NCBI GenBank assembly: GCA_963798195.1
Contig: CAWCSF010000006.1
Coordinates: forward strand, 186,001-250,000
Source of the DNA: CAVSRC01 sp963798195
GTDB lineage: Bacteria > Pseudomonadota > Alphaproteobacteria > Rhizobiales > Kaistiaceae
Reading direction: 5' to 3'
DNA: 64,000 nucleotides
This document shows positions 54,118-62,871 of the stretch, in pieces. The first letter of the stretch is position 1, and every line of letters starts with the position of its first letter. The translations under genes and the position numbers were made by a program. The notes under the pieces were generated by a model that saw only the letters and a list, made by a program, of their open reading frames with translations, was not told where the DNA came from and did not search any database.

Positions 54118-54969
54118 CTACACAAATACCGAAGCAGTCAGACAATGCAGAGATCCGCCAAGATCGAGGGTCGGAGACCTTAGGCTGCGCACGCGAAAGC
54201 CTTCTCTTTCCAGCAAATTCGTCGCTTCGGCGACAACATCGGCGGACGTCAGGGCATAGGTCGGCAGGAGCAGGCGTCGCCCGACCTGGATCCAGTTTAC
54301 CAGGCTGGCGTAGCGGTCACCCACGCGCACGAGCGGTACGCGAATGCTCCGGATCTGCGGCCTGACGGCCCTCACCCGATTCTCGATATCGATCGCGGAT
54401 CGCTGCAGGTCGCGATCCCGCGGATGCCAGGCGACTGCCATGAGGCGCGGCCCGAGGAAGCGTACGATGACGTCAGCGTGGCCTGTCGGTTCGCCGGGGA
54501 ACGAGTCGACAACGATCCAGTCTCGGACGCCGAGGGCCGGGCCGAAGACCCGCAATCCCTCCGCGTCAATGCCGTTTTCGTGGAGCACCCGGCTGGTCGA
54601 GAGGGCAATCCCTCCGGGACCGGCGACAAGGTTGCCGTGGGCGATCGCCAGCGGTGCCGGCTGCAGGGGGCGGGCACTGATCGTTTCGAAGAGCGCGTCG
54701 TCGAGCGGCCGCCCGGCCTCGACCATGCGCGGCAGCACCCAGCCAATCCCGCCCGCCTTACGTATCGCTATCGGCGCCCGGTCGCGTATCCATGGCGTGT
54801 CGTACGGCGCCGCGACGATGGAGAAGCGCTCCGGCCGCTTCTGCCGCGCCACGAATGCCCGCGACAGCTCCGGGTCGCCGCTCAGCAGGATGACGCCGAT
54901 CCACTCCGATGCAGCGGCTGCGATTTCTTCGAGCAGTCCGATCAGCGTCGCGTCATAGTGCGGCACCAT
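54118..54969 (-). CDS. Agmatine deiminase / peptidylarginine deiminase-like protein
   Basis: A 283-residue member of the guanidine-modifying superfamily (PF04371 type). DTPWIRDRAPIAI, the glycine-rich SFPGEPTGHADVIVRFLGP with catalytic His and Asp, and the nucleophile cysteine in GGSLHCLTASV are present, so deimination or dihydrolase activity on a guanidino compound is plausible. It is about 60-80 residues shorter than typical. Family-like sequence (IIPDYARPSA) continues 12 codons upstream of the ATG without a canonical start; a CTG at 55005 preceded by GGGAGA might be the true start, or the N-terminus is damaged. Confidence 0.78.
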   Translation of the reverse strand: MVPHYDATLIGLLEEIAAAASEWIGVILLSGDPELSRAFVARQKRPERFSIVAAPYDTPWIRDRAPIAIRKAGGIGWVLPRMVEAGRPLDDALFETISARPLQPAPLAIAHGNLVAGPGGIALSTSRVLHENGIDAEGLRVFGPALGVRDWIVVDSFPGEPTGHADVIVRFLGPRLMAVAWHPRDRDLQRSAIDIENRVRAVRPQIRSIRVPLVRVGDRYASLVNWIQVGRRLLLPTYALTSADVVAEATNLLEREGFRVRSLRSPTLDLGGSLHCLTASVFV

Positions 54970-55092
54970 CAATGCGCTCGGCCGTGCGTAATCCGGGATG
55001 ATCAGCGACGGAGTCTCCCGTGAACCGGCGGAGGGGCGACGCTGTTTGCACGCCCGTAAAGCGCCGCCGCCCTGCCCTAGTTTGCCCGCAAC

Positions 55093-56139
55093 CTACGCCG
55101 CGCGGGGACGTTCTCCCATCCTGAGCAAGCCCTGCATATAGCCGATGGCATGCGCGCGGCCGCGATGGTTCCAGTCCGTGTCATCATCCATGTGCGGCAC
55201 GTGATCGTCGAGCAGGAAGCCGCGGAAGCCGCTCTTCTTGAGCAGCGCCATGATCTCGGCTGGGTCGTAGTTGCCCTCGCCGATGAAGCACTCCTGGAAG
55301 TTCGGCACAGTTCCCTGCACATCACGGAAATGAACGTAGAAGATGCGTCCCTTCGGGCCGAAGAACCTGATCATCTCGCGCACGTTCGCAGCCCCGCCCG
55401 GCATCTCCGAGCAACAGCCGAGGCAGAGATCGAGCCCCCACGCCTCGCTCTTCGGGTTGAGCTTCCAGGCACGCTTGAAGTCGTCGGGTTCCTTGAAGAT
55501 GCGCGCGACGCCGCCGAGCATCGGTACTGGCGGATCGTCCGGGTGGAGTGCCATCTTGACGCCGGCTTCTTCGGCGACCGGCAGCACCGCGTTGATGAAG
55601 TAGGCGTAGTTGTCCCACATCTTCTCCGCCGTCACGATGCCGTCCTTTTCGTCGTATATCGGCATCGAGTGACCGAGCGTCGTCGGCATGTAGGCGCGGA
55701 GCTGGCGCTTCGTCTTGCCCTCGATCTCCGCCATGTCGAACTTCGTCGCGCCGGCGCCGCCGCGTCCCGGCGCAAGCCGTTCCGTCCGCCAGACCGAGTT
55801 CGGCATGAAATGGAAACCGAGGATCGGCACGCCGGCCTTGCCGACGTTGCGCAGCGTCTTCTGGTAGTTCTCGATCTGCTCGTCGCGCCCCGGCAGGCCA
55901 AGCATCGCCTTGTTGTAGAAATGGGTCGGGACGTTCTCGATCGCCTCGAATGTCAGGCCGTGCGCCTTGGCCTTGCTGACCAAGGCCTTGATGTCCTTTG
56001 CCTGCCAGTGCGTATCGCCGGGCAGCCGCGGATTGTTCATCTGGATTCCTTTGACGCCGATCTGCGCCGCAAAGCGCAGCTTCTCTTCCGTCAGATCGTG
56101 AAACTGTCCGACCGCGATCCGCATGCCTTCATTCGCCAT
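55093..56139 (-). CDS. uxuA: Mannonate dehydratase (UxuA family)
   Basis: A 348-residue TIM-barrel dehydratase of the UxuA branch, which converts D-mannonate to 2-keto-3-deoxygluconate. MRIAVGQFHDLTEEKLRFAAQIG, PILGFHFMPNSVWRT, MALHPDDPPVPMLGGVARI and FYVHFRDVQGTVPNFQE contain the expected metal ligands. Slightly shorter than E. coli UxuA (about 394), as in many rhizobial members, so related substrates are possible. ATG at 56139 follows AAGGGAA. Last gene of the carbohydrate locus, 40 bases after the permease. Confidence 0.85.
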   Translation of the reverse strand: MANEGMRIAVGQFHDLTEEKLRFAAQIGVKGIQMNNPRLPGDTHWQAKDIKALVSKAKAHGLTFEAIENVPTHFYNKAMLGLPGRDEQIENYQKTLRNVGKAGVPILGFHFMPNSVWRTERLAPGRGGAGATKFDMAEIEGKTKRQLRAYMPTTLGHSMPIYDEKDGIVTAEKMWDNYAYFINAVLPVAEEAGVKMALHPDDPPVPMLGGVARIFKEPDDFKRAWKLNPKSEAWGLDLCLGCCSEMPGGAANVREMIRFFGPKGRIFYVHFRDVQGTVPNFQECFIGEGNYDPAEIMALLKKSGFRGFLLDDHVPHMDDDTDWNHRGRAHAIGYMQGLLRMGERPRAA

Positions 56140-56179
56140 TGCCGTTCCCTTTGTTAGCCGACCGGAGCCGCAGCGCCGG

Positions 56180-57053
56180 TCACCCTTTGACCGAACCCGC
56201 CGTCAGGCCCTGCACCATGAAGCGCTGGGCGACGAAATAGAGAATCATCAGCGGCACCGACGAGAGCGCCGCACCCGCCATCAGCGGCCCCCACGGCAGC
56301 ACGTCGCTGGTGATCAGGTAGTTGAGCCCGAGCGGGGCCGTGCGCTGCGATTCCGACGTAATCAGCACCAGTGCAAGCAGCAGCTCGTTCCATGCGCCGG
56401 TGAATGTGAAGATCGATACCGCCGCGAGCCCCGGCGCCGAGAGCGGCAGCACGATGCGGAAAAGCGCGCCCATGCGGCTCAGCCCGTCGATCATACCCGC
56501 CTCTTCAAGCTCGCGTGGCACGCCGCGGAAATAGCCCGTCAGCAACCACGTGCTCAGCGGCAGCGAGAAGGTCAGGTAGACAAGGATCAGTCCGTGCAGG
56601 GAATTACCGAGATTGAGCTTCGCCATCAGGATCGACAGCGGAATGAATAGCAGCGACGTCGGCGTCAGATAGGCGAACAGGATCAGCCGGCCGATCAGTC
56701 CGCGAAATCGGTAGCGGAAGCGCAGCATCGAGTATGCCGCGAAGGACGAGATGAACACCGAGATCAGCGTCACGCTGCCCGCAACCAGCACGCTGTTGCG
56801 GATGTTGAGCAGGAAGCCCTTGTCCTCGATCAGGATGCGGTAGTTCTCCATCGTGAAAACTTGCGGCCACAGCGAGGGCGTCCGCACGATCTCCCGCGGC
56901 AGCTTCAGCGACGTGGTCGACCATCCAGTAGACCGGAAACAGCACGATCAGCACCGCGACGACCAGCGCGGCGTAGGTCAGGATCCGGCCAATGACCTCC
57001 CGTTGCGGCATGCCGCGCGGCTTCGCCTGGCCAGCCGTCGCAACGGTGGTCAT
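56180..57053 (-). pseudogene. ABC transporter permease (MalG/UgpE type), frameshifted
   Basis: A CUT1-family inner-membrane permease split over two frames. The ATG at 57053 starts a reading with the first helix (LTYAALVVAVLIVLFPVYWMV) that then runs into nonsense-like sequence. The +1 frame resumes as TTSLKLPREIVRTPSLWPQVFTMENYRIL and continues through the remaining helices and the EAA loop (EEAGMIDGLSRMGALFRIVLPLSAPG) to a normal end at 56180. One extra base near 56915-56921 explains it. The start overlaps the upstream permease stop by one base (TGATG). If real, the transporter would be inactive. Confidence 0.87.
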
Positions 57054-58009
57054 CAGTCGTCCTCCCGCTGCATCATCGCGGTGGCCGTGAAGACGAGCAC
57101 CAGCAGCACCGGCAGCATGGCGACGGAGACCGCCGCCGCCTCACCGATCCGCTGGGTCTGCATGCCGAAATAGGCCAGCACCGGGAAGACCATCGTCGCG
57201 TCGGACGGGCCGCCCTGGGTGAGCAGCCAGACGTTTTCGAACGAGTTGGCCGTCCAGATCGACGACAGCAGGATCGTCACGATCATCACCTGCCGGATGC
57301 CGGGCAGCGTGACGTGGCGGAATCGTTGCCAGGCGTTGGCGCCGTCGATGCGCGCCGCCTCGTAAAGTTCGGTCGGGATTGCCTGCAGCGCCGCGAGCAT
57401 GCTGATGAACCAGAACGGAAAGCCGCGCCAAACCGTAGCGGCGATCACCGCGGGCATGGCCGTCGCCCGCTGTCCCAGCCAGTCGATGTAGCCGGGCCAG
57501 ATGCCGGTCTGGGTCAGGATCAGGTTCAAGCCGCCGCCGATCGGCTGGTAAAGCACCCGCCACGTCAGGAACGCGACGAAAGCGGGCATCGCCCAGGGCA
57601 GCATGAGGAACGAGCGGAACAGCCCGCGCCCGGGAAGCCGCTGGCTTACCAGCAGCGCCAGACCGAGGCCGATGGCGAGCTTCAGCGCATCGCTGACGAC
57701 GACCAGAATGATCGTATTGGTGATCGACCGGATGAACGCGGGCGAGCCTGAGAGATACCGGAAATTGGCGAACCCGATCCACTGGCCGTCGTTACCGACG
57801 ACGCGATCGGTGAACGACACATAGACCGCATAGAAGAAGGGATAGGCCACGAGCCCCGCGAGAAGCAGCACCACGGGCAGGACCAGCCCGTATGCATACA
57901 GCTTCTCCTGGACCGCCGCCGTCAGACCGCGCCATCCGCCACGCGCTGGTTCCGCGGTCGACGACGAAGCCGCCACGCCACGCGCGTTGACCTGGGAGAG
58001 GTCCTCCAT
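57053..58009 (-). CDS. ABC transporter permease (MalF/UgpA type)
   Basis: A 318-residue CUT1-family sugar permease with six predicted helices. LVLPVVLLLAGLVAYPFFYAVYVSFTD is the conserved first helix and loop; the EAA motif that docks the ATPase is ELYEAARIDGANAWQRFRHVTLPG. It follows the solute-binding protein gene by 96 bases. No ATP-binding subunit is encoded in the window, so a shared MsmK/UgpC-type ATPase elsewhere is likely. Confidence 0.92.
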   Translation of the reverse strand: MEDLSQVNARGVAASSSTAEPARGGWRGLTAAVQEKLYAYGLVLPVVLLLAGLVAYPFFYAVYVSFTDRVVGNDGQWIGFANFRYLSGSPAFIRSITNTIILVVVSDALKLAIGLGLALLVSQRLPGRGLFRSFLMLPWAMPAFVAFLTWRVLYQPIGGGLNLILTQTGIWPGYIDWLGQRATAMPAVIAATVWRGFPFWFISMLAALQAIPTELYEAARIDGANAWQRFRHVTLPGIRQVMIVTILLSSIWTANSFENVWLLTQGGPSDATMVFPVLAYFGMQTQRIGEAAAVSVAMLPVLLVLVFTATAMMQREDD

Positions 58010-58105
58010 ACTTCGAATGATCCTCGATCGGCTCGCGAATAGGGCGCAAAGCGCGAAGGCGCAGGCGGGCCGAACGCCGTCCGGCCCGCCCCGTGCCTGT
58101 TCTGG

Positions 58106-59431
58106 TTACTTGTACTTGTCGTAGATCGCCTGGATCTGGGTCTGCGCCTCGTCCATGGCCTTGTCGAAATCCCAGCTGTCGATGACCACACGCTGCACCA
58201 TCTTGGGGACGATGAAGTTGCTGGACATGTCCGCGTAGGCGGCGTTGTAGACGTCGGGGTAGGCTGGCGCCGTGCCCTTCTTCACCAGATCGAGGAGGCC
58301 GGCGAGGATCGGATCCTTGCCGCCGAACACATCGAACTTGGCCTGATCCTGCAGCACCGGCCCATAGATGGCCTGCTCGTAGTAGGCCTTCATGAAGTCC
58401 GGCGATGCGAGATACTCGACCAGGGCCTTGGCCGTGTCGATGTTGCTGCCCGACTTCGGAATGCCGCGCACCTGAGGCCCGATCGGCGAGATGACGCCCT
58501 TCGGACCGCCCGGCAGCGACGAGAACAACGTGTCCTTGTAGAGCTCGGGATCCTGCGCCTTGGCCGCGATGCCGACCGAACCGGTATTGGCGATGAAGGC
58601 CGCCTGCCCGGCAAGGTAGGCCTGGTTGTCGCCGGCGCCGTCCCATGTGGTGTTGCCTGGTGGAAACACACCCTTGTCCCACGCATCCTTGACCCACTTC
58701 AGGTAGGTGCGCGTCTCTTCGGACTTGATCGCCGCCTTGGTGCCCGTGTCGTCGGCGATACGGCCGCCGTAGGACTGAAGCACGGAAATCTGAACATTGC
58801 CGTCACCGACATTGGAGAGCGCCAGTCCAAGCCCAAACAACGGTGGCTTGTTCACCGCCGCGGCCTGGGTGGCAAGTTCTTCCCAGGTCGTCGGCGGGTT
58901 GGCGAACCCGGCCGGCGCCAGAACATCATTGCGCCGCAGCAACAGGTTGCCCGAGACCCCGAAAGGAATGCCCGTACGGCCGCCCGCGACCTTGCTCGTG
59001 TCTGTCGCCTTGGCCACGGGTTCGAACCAACCACCCTGCGCCTTGCCGATGCTGTCGTAGATGTCGTCCATCTGGACGAACACGCCCTGCCGTGAAAGCA
59101 GCAGCAACAGGTCCAGGCCCATGTCGAGCGCATCGGGCATGGTGCCGGAGGCCACCGCCGCCGAAACCTTCTGCACGGTCTCGTTCTGGTTGATCATCAC
59201 GACGTCGGTCTCGACGCCGTTGTCCGCGCCCCACTTGTTGATCGTGTCGACGAGAAGCTTGTTCGCCTTGTCGGAGAAGATCAGGCCGCCCCAGTAGGTG
59301 AGCTTCGAGCCTTTCTTGATCATCGGCGCCGCCAGCGCGCTGCGCAAAGAACCGGTCGTTGCCAAGCCCGCAACCGCGCCCAGCGACGCGCCCAACACAC
59401 CGCGCCGGGTCCACTTTCCTTGTTTTGTCAT
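58106..59431 (-). CDS. Extracellular solute-binding protein, family 1 (CUT1 ABC transporter)
   Basis: A 441-residue periplasmic binding protein with a twin-arginine-type leader (WTRRGVLGASLGAVAGLATTG). LTYWGGLIFSDKANKLLVDTINKW, VMINQNETVQKVSAAVASGTMPDAL and WDGAGDNQAYLAGQAAFIANTG are typical of family 1 sugar-binding proteins. The ATG at 59431 follows GGGAGG. A 256-base space with an inverted repeat precedes it, so it may have its own regulated promoter. Together with UxuA the ligand may be a uronate-derived sugar; that is inference. Confidence 0.92.
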   Translation of the reverse strand: MTKQGKWTRRGVLGASLGAVAGLATTGSLRSALAAPMIKKGSKLTYWGGLIFSDKANKLLVDTINKWGADNGVETDVVMINQNETVQKVSAAVASGTMPDALDMGLDLLLLLSRQGVFVQMDDIYDSIGKAQGGWFEPVAKATDTSKVAGGRTGIPFGVSGNLLLRRNDVLAPAGFANPPTTWEELATQAAAVNKPPLFGLGLALSNVGDGNVQISVLQSYGGRIADDTGTKAAIKSEETRTYLKWVKDAWDKGVFPPGNTTWDGAGDNQAYLAGQAAFIANTGSVGIAAKAQDPELYKDTLFSSLPGGPKGVISPIGPQVRGIPKSGSNIDTAKALVEYLASPDFMKAYYEQAIYGPVLQDQAKFDVFGGKDPILAGLLDLVKKGTAPAYPDVYNAAYADMSSNFIVPKMVQRVVIDSWDFDKAMDEAQTQIQAIYDKYK

Positions 59432-59513
59432 GGTGTCCTCCCTTGTCTTGTTTTCCGGGTGTCATTCCTTTGCATCGGCGTTTCCGCCGCGCCCACACGA
59501 TCCGGGTCGCCGG

Positions 59514-59526
59514 TTCGACGGTCGAA
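59514..59526. promoter_or_regulatory. Inverted repeat upstream of the solute-binding protein gene
   Basis: TTCGAC-G-GTCGAA is a perfect 6-bp inverted repeat in the 256-base space between the M81 peptidase and binding-protein genes, about 83 bases before the start codon. It could be an operator for the ABC transporter. No regulator gene is in the window. Confidence 0.4.
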
Positions 59527-59687
59527 TCGTGTGCCGTTGAGGCGCTTCACTTCGCATCCTCCCGATGCGTCGAAGCGGCTACCCTCGCGTGGCCAGAATG
59601 GCACGCGCACTGGTTCGCAAATGAACAGATGCCGACTGTGCGACCGCCTCGTGGCATTTGCAAGCGCACGTTCCTGGCGCGCGCGCT

Positions 59688-61172
59688 TCAATCCTGCTGA
59701 CGCCAGTCCGCCACTGGATCGAGCGGATAGATCGGCCGCGGGATTCGCTTCCACGGCAGGGTGAACACATCGGATTGTCCGGGACCGCGTGTGTCGACCC
59801 GGATCACCTGCGACGTCACATCGGCGAAATACTGGAAGTTGGATGCCGTCTTCAGCACCGCAATCTTGTACTGGCTGAGATCGACGCCGGACGCCTCGTA
59901 GACGCCGGGCACATTGCCCGCGACGCCGCGCAGTTCTGTGATGAGCAGCGTGATGGGTCCGACGTCGAATACGACGCGGCGCCCCATGTCGACCTCGGCC
60001 TGATGGTTGAACTTGAGCTTCACCGGCCCGCTTCCGACGAAGCGCACCGTGCCGGTGACCTCGATCGGGGTGAAGAACTGCGTGGCCGCATCACCGCCGA
60101 GCGGCAGTTTCACCGTCGCGCCGACCCCGGCGTCGGCGAGCCGGGCGGCCGCATCCGGCGAAATCAACGGCACGAGTGCCCGGCTCGTGATGCCGAGCCG
60201 CAGCATCGCCTCGAGGATGAGGTTGCTGTCACCCGCGGCGCCGCCGAACACCGTGTCGCCGGTGTCGCTGAGCACGACGATGCCCGTGTCGGCGGCATCA
60301 GCCATGCGGACCGCATCGTCAACCGGCACGGCTTCCTTCACCTGAAAATCGTCGCGCATCGACCACACGAAATCGGCCAGTTCGTCGGCCAGCTTTTCCG
60401 CGAGCTCCGGATCATTGTCGGTGACGACGATCGTTGCCCAGCCGCCCTCGTCGACGTCGAGCCACGGCTGCATCGGATAGTTCGACGCCTGGAGTACGCG
60501 CGGATCGCTCTCCATCGCGCGGGCACGATCGAACCACTTCTTCATCGGCCCCTCGGAAGTCAGGAACTGTTCCTGATGCGAGACCAGCGGAATCTTCCGC
60601 CACGCGGTCACCGGTTTGATCTTGTCCTTCAGTATGCGCAGCAGGAGCGCCGTGCCGATGCGGCCGGTGTCATACGGATCGTGCGGCTGTGTGCGGTGCC
60701 CAACGACCGCGTCGCAGTTCGCGATGATCTTCTCCGTGACATTGGCGTGATGATCGAGCGTCAGCACGATCGGCACATCCGGCCCGAGGATGGACCGGCA
60801 GAGCGCCGCCTGCTCCCCCTCCACGTCGTCGATTCCCTCGGCGGCGCAGGCGCCATGCAGTTGCAGGGCGAGTCCGTCGATCTTGCCGGCCTTCTCCAGC
60901 CCGTCGCGAATTTTGCGCTGGAAAAAATCGAAGGCGTCCCTGGTCACCCGCCCGCCTGCAACTGCGAAAGCACGGATGATCGGGATCGTCTCGACATCAA
61001 GCCCTGACTCGCGGACGACATCGATGTAGCCGCCGACCTCGCCAAAGCCGGGCAGCTTTTCCATGATCTCGGCACCTTCGAGGATCCCGAACGATTCATA
61101 ATCGGCGAGCCGCGTCGGCACCGGATTGAAGTCGTTGGTCTCCTGGGCGATGTGGATGAGTGCGATGCGCAA
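59688..61172 (-). CDS. M81-family metallopeptidase (MlrC-like)
   Basis: A 494-residue protein of the MlrC/M81 family, named after the last enzyme of microcystin linear peptide degradation. RIALIHIAQETNDFNPVPT is the conserved start and VLTLDHHANVT the predicted zinc site; VGHRTQPHDPYDTGRIG and GGAAGDSNLILEAMLRLG are also characteristic. Most members occur in catabolic clusters with ABC transporters and have unknown substrates, possibly peptides or amides. It lies 28 bases after the Gfo/Idh/MocA gene. Confidence 0.9.
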   Translation of the reverse strand: MRIALIHIAQETNDFNPVPTRLADYESFGILEGAEIMEKLPGFGEVGGYIDVVRESGLDVETIPIIRAFAVAGGRVTRDAFDFFQRKIRDGLEKAGKIDGLALQLHGACAAEGIDDVEGEQAALCRSILGPDVPIVLTLDHHANVTEKIIANCDAVVGHRTQPHDPYDTGRIGTALLLRILKDKIKPVTAWRKIPLVSHQEQFLTSEGPMKKWFDRARAMESDPRVLQASNYPMQPWLDVDEGGWATIVVTDNDPELAEKLADELADFVWSMRDDFQVKEAVPVDDAVRMADAADTGIVVLSDTGDTVFGGAAGDSNLILEAMLRLGITSRALVPLISPDAAARLADAGVGATVKLPLGGDAATQFFTPIEVTGTVRFVGSGPVKLKFNHQAEVDMGRRVVFDVGPITLLITELRGVAGNVPGVYEASGVDLSQYKIAVLKTASNFQYFADVTSQVIRVDTRGPGQSDVFTLPWKRIPRPIYPLDPVADWRQQD

Positions 61173-61199
61173 GTGTTTCCTCCCGGATCGCGAGCCGCG

Positions 61200-62354
61200 T
61201 CAGAACGATTTCGACAGATCGACCTTCGCTTCGCGAACTTTCTTCTTCTTCACCTTTGAGCCCGCGATCAGCCGCTTCAGGTGCGCTGCATAGGCCGGCG
61301 CGCTCAGCGGCAGATCGATCGTCTTCTGCTTGAACGAAGAGAACAGCATCGCCCCGGCGAGTTCGACCGAGTTGATGCCTTCGGCGGCCGGTGCGATCAG
61401 CGGCGTACGATCGAGGATCGCGTTGGTGAAATTGAGCAAGACCTCGTTGTGCTGCCCGCCGTGATCGGGCGCGGGAATGCTCACGTCCCACGTTGGCGGT
61501 TTGGAAAAGGCCTGGTCGGTGGTTCGGCTGAACTCGCTCGCCGGCACCTCGTTGCGGATCAGGCGGATGCTGTCGTCCTCGTAGACGAGACGCCCGCGCT
61601 CGGCCGTGATTTCAAGCCGGTTCGTGCCCGGCGCCTCACCGGTCGAGGTGACGAAAACCGCGGTCGCGCCGCTGGCGTATTCCATGTAGGCGGTGACGTC
61701 GTCCTCGACCTCGATGTCGTGGTAGCGCCCGAGCGTGCAGAAGGCGCGCACGCGCTTCGGCATGCCGAAAATCCACTGGAACAGATCGAGATTGTGCGGG
61801 CACTGGTTCAGCAGCACGCCGCCGCCCTCGCCGCCCCACGTCGCCCGCCAGCCACCGCTGGCGTAGTACACTTCCGGACGAAACCAGTTGGTGATGATCC
61901 AGTTGATCCGCCGGATTTCGCCCAGCTCGCCGCTGCGCACGAGATTGCGAATCTTGATGTAGAACGGGTCGGTCCGCTGGTTGAACATCGCGGCAAAGAC
62001 CTGCCTCCTGCCGCGATGGGCCGCGATGAGACGCTGGGCATCGGCCTTGTGCACCGAGATCGGCTTCTCGACCATGACATGAAGTCCCTGCTTCAGCGCG
62101 TCGATGCCGATGGTCGTGTGGAAGTAATGCGGCGCGGCTATCAGGATCGCGTCGATGGCGCCAGATCGGATCATCTCGGCGCTGTCACCGAACGTCCGAA
62201 CGCCGGACATACCTTCGAACCGCGCCAACTTTTTCGCATCGACGTCGCAGACTGCGGTCAGTTGCAGCCGCGGGATCTTCCCACCGAGTATCTGGGTGGC
62301 GTGGACGCCGCCCATGTTGCCAAGGCCGACGATACCGATTCTGACGTTCTTCAT
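61200..62354 (-). CDS. Gfo/Idh/MocA family oxidoreductase
   Basis: A 384-residue NAD(P)-dependent dehydrogenase. RIGIVGLGNMGGVHATQIL is the dinucleotide-binding loop, HVMVEKPISVHKADAQRL carries the catalytic lysine in EKP, and LNQCPHNLDLFQWIFGMP the second conserved His region. Usually acts on sugars, inositols or sugar acids. The ATG at 62354 starts the Rossmann fold; upstream in-frame codons overlap the decayed neighbour. Part of the same minus-strand catabolic unit. Confidence 0.91.
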   Translation of the reverse strand: MKNVRIGIVGLGNMGGVHATQILGGKIPRLQLTAVCDVDAKKLARFEGMSGVRTFGDSAEMIRSGAIDAILIAAPHYFHTTIGIDALKQGLHVMVEKPISVHKADAQRLIAAHRGRRQVFAAMFNQRTDPFYIKIRNLVRSGELGEIRRINWIITNWFRPEVYYASGGWRATWGGEGGGVLLNQCPHNLDLFQWIFGMPKRVRAFCTLGRYHDIEVEDDVTAYMEYASGATAVFVTSTGEAPGTNRLEITAERGRLVYEDDSIRLIRNEVPASEFSRTTDQAFSKPPTWDVSIPAPDHGGQHNEVLLNFTNAILDRTPLIAPAAEGINSVELAGAMLFSSFKQKTIDLPLSAPAYAAHLKRLIAGSKVKKKKVREAKVDLSKSF

Positions 62355-62412
62355 GATGCGATTGCCTGTCCGCGCGTTGGAGAGTTCACTGTACATACGA
62401 TCCTGCATCGCC

Positions 62413-62869
62413 TCAGCCGTCCGGATTGACCGGGCGCCAGAACGGCGCGCGCTGCCGAACCGTATCGAGGATCGCTTCGTCGAAAGGCTCGAGCGGGAAA
62501 CCTTCGGGCTGCAGCGGTCCGCTGCGCCAGCCGATGCGCCGATGCACATCTTCCTGCGCATAATACGCGAGGTACACCGCTCTTCAGAACCACAGCGAAA
62601 TCTTTCGGCACGTCTCGCTCGATCCGACGCAGCGCAGCGTCCTGCGCATCGCCATCGAGTGCTGCGAAATCCAGTTTGCGAAAGCGTCGCCGAGAAACCG
62701 CGTCAGGGACGCCCTATACGGTCATACTGCAACCGCGATGCGCGCGACCTCATTGGCGAGGCCCATGGCGCCGGCACCAAGCAGATCGTCGACCGGCGGC
62801 ACCAGCCGATCCATCGCCGCGCTGCAGCATGTCGCGCTCCGCGTCCGTGGAGACGTCCCCGCTCGACAT
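62413..62869 (-). pseudogene. Gluconate 2-dehydrogenase subunit 3-like gene, multiply broken
   Basis: Family-like fragments appear in order but in different frames: an ATG at 62869 with SSGDVSTDAERDMLQR; then (+1) MDRLVPPVDDLLGAGAMGLA to 62725, ending in an in-frame TGA before PYRASLTRFLGDAF; then (from 62671) DFAALDGDAQDAALRRIE and DVPKDFAVVLKSG; then (from 62577) VYLAYYAQEDVHRRIGW, GPLQPEGFPLEPFDEAIL and a normal end PVNPDG. At least three frameshifts and one stop separate them. Subunit 3 normally accompanies the GMC flavoprotein directly upstream, as here. Confidence 0.85.
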
Positions 62870-62871
62870 CC

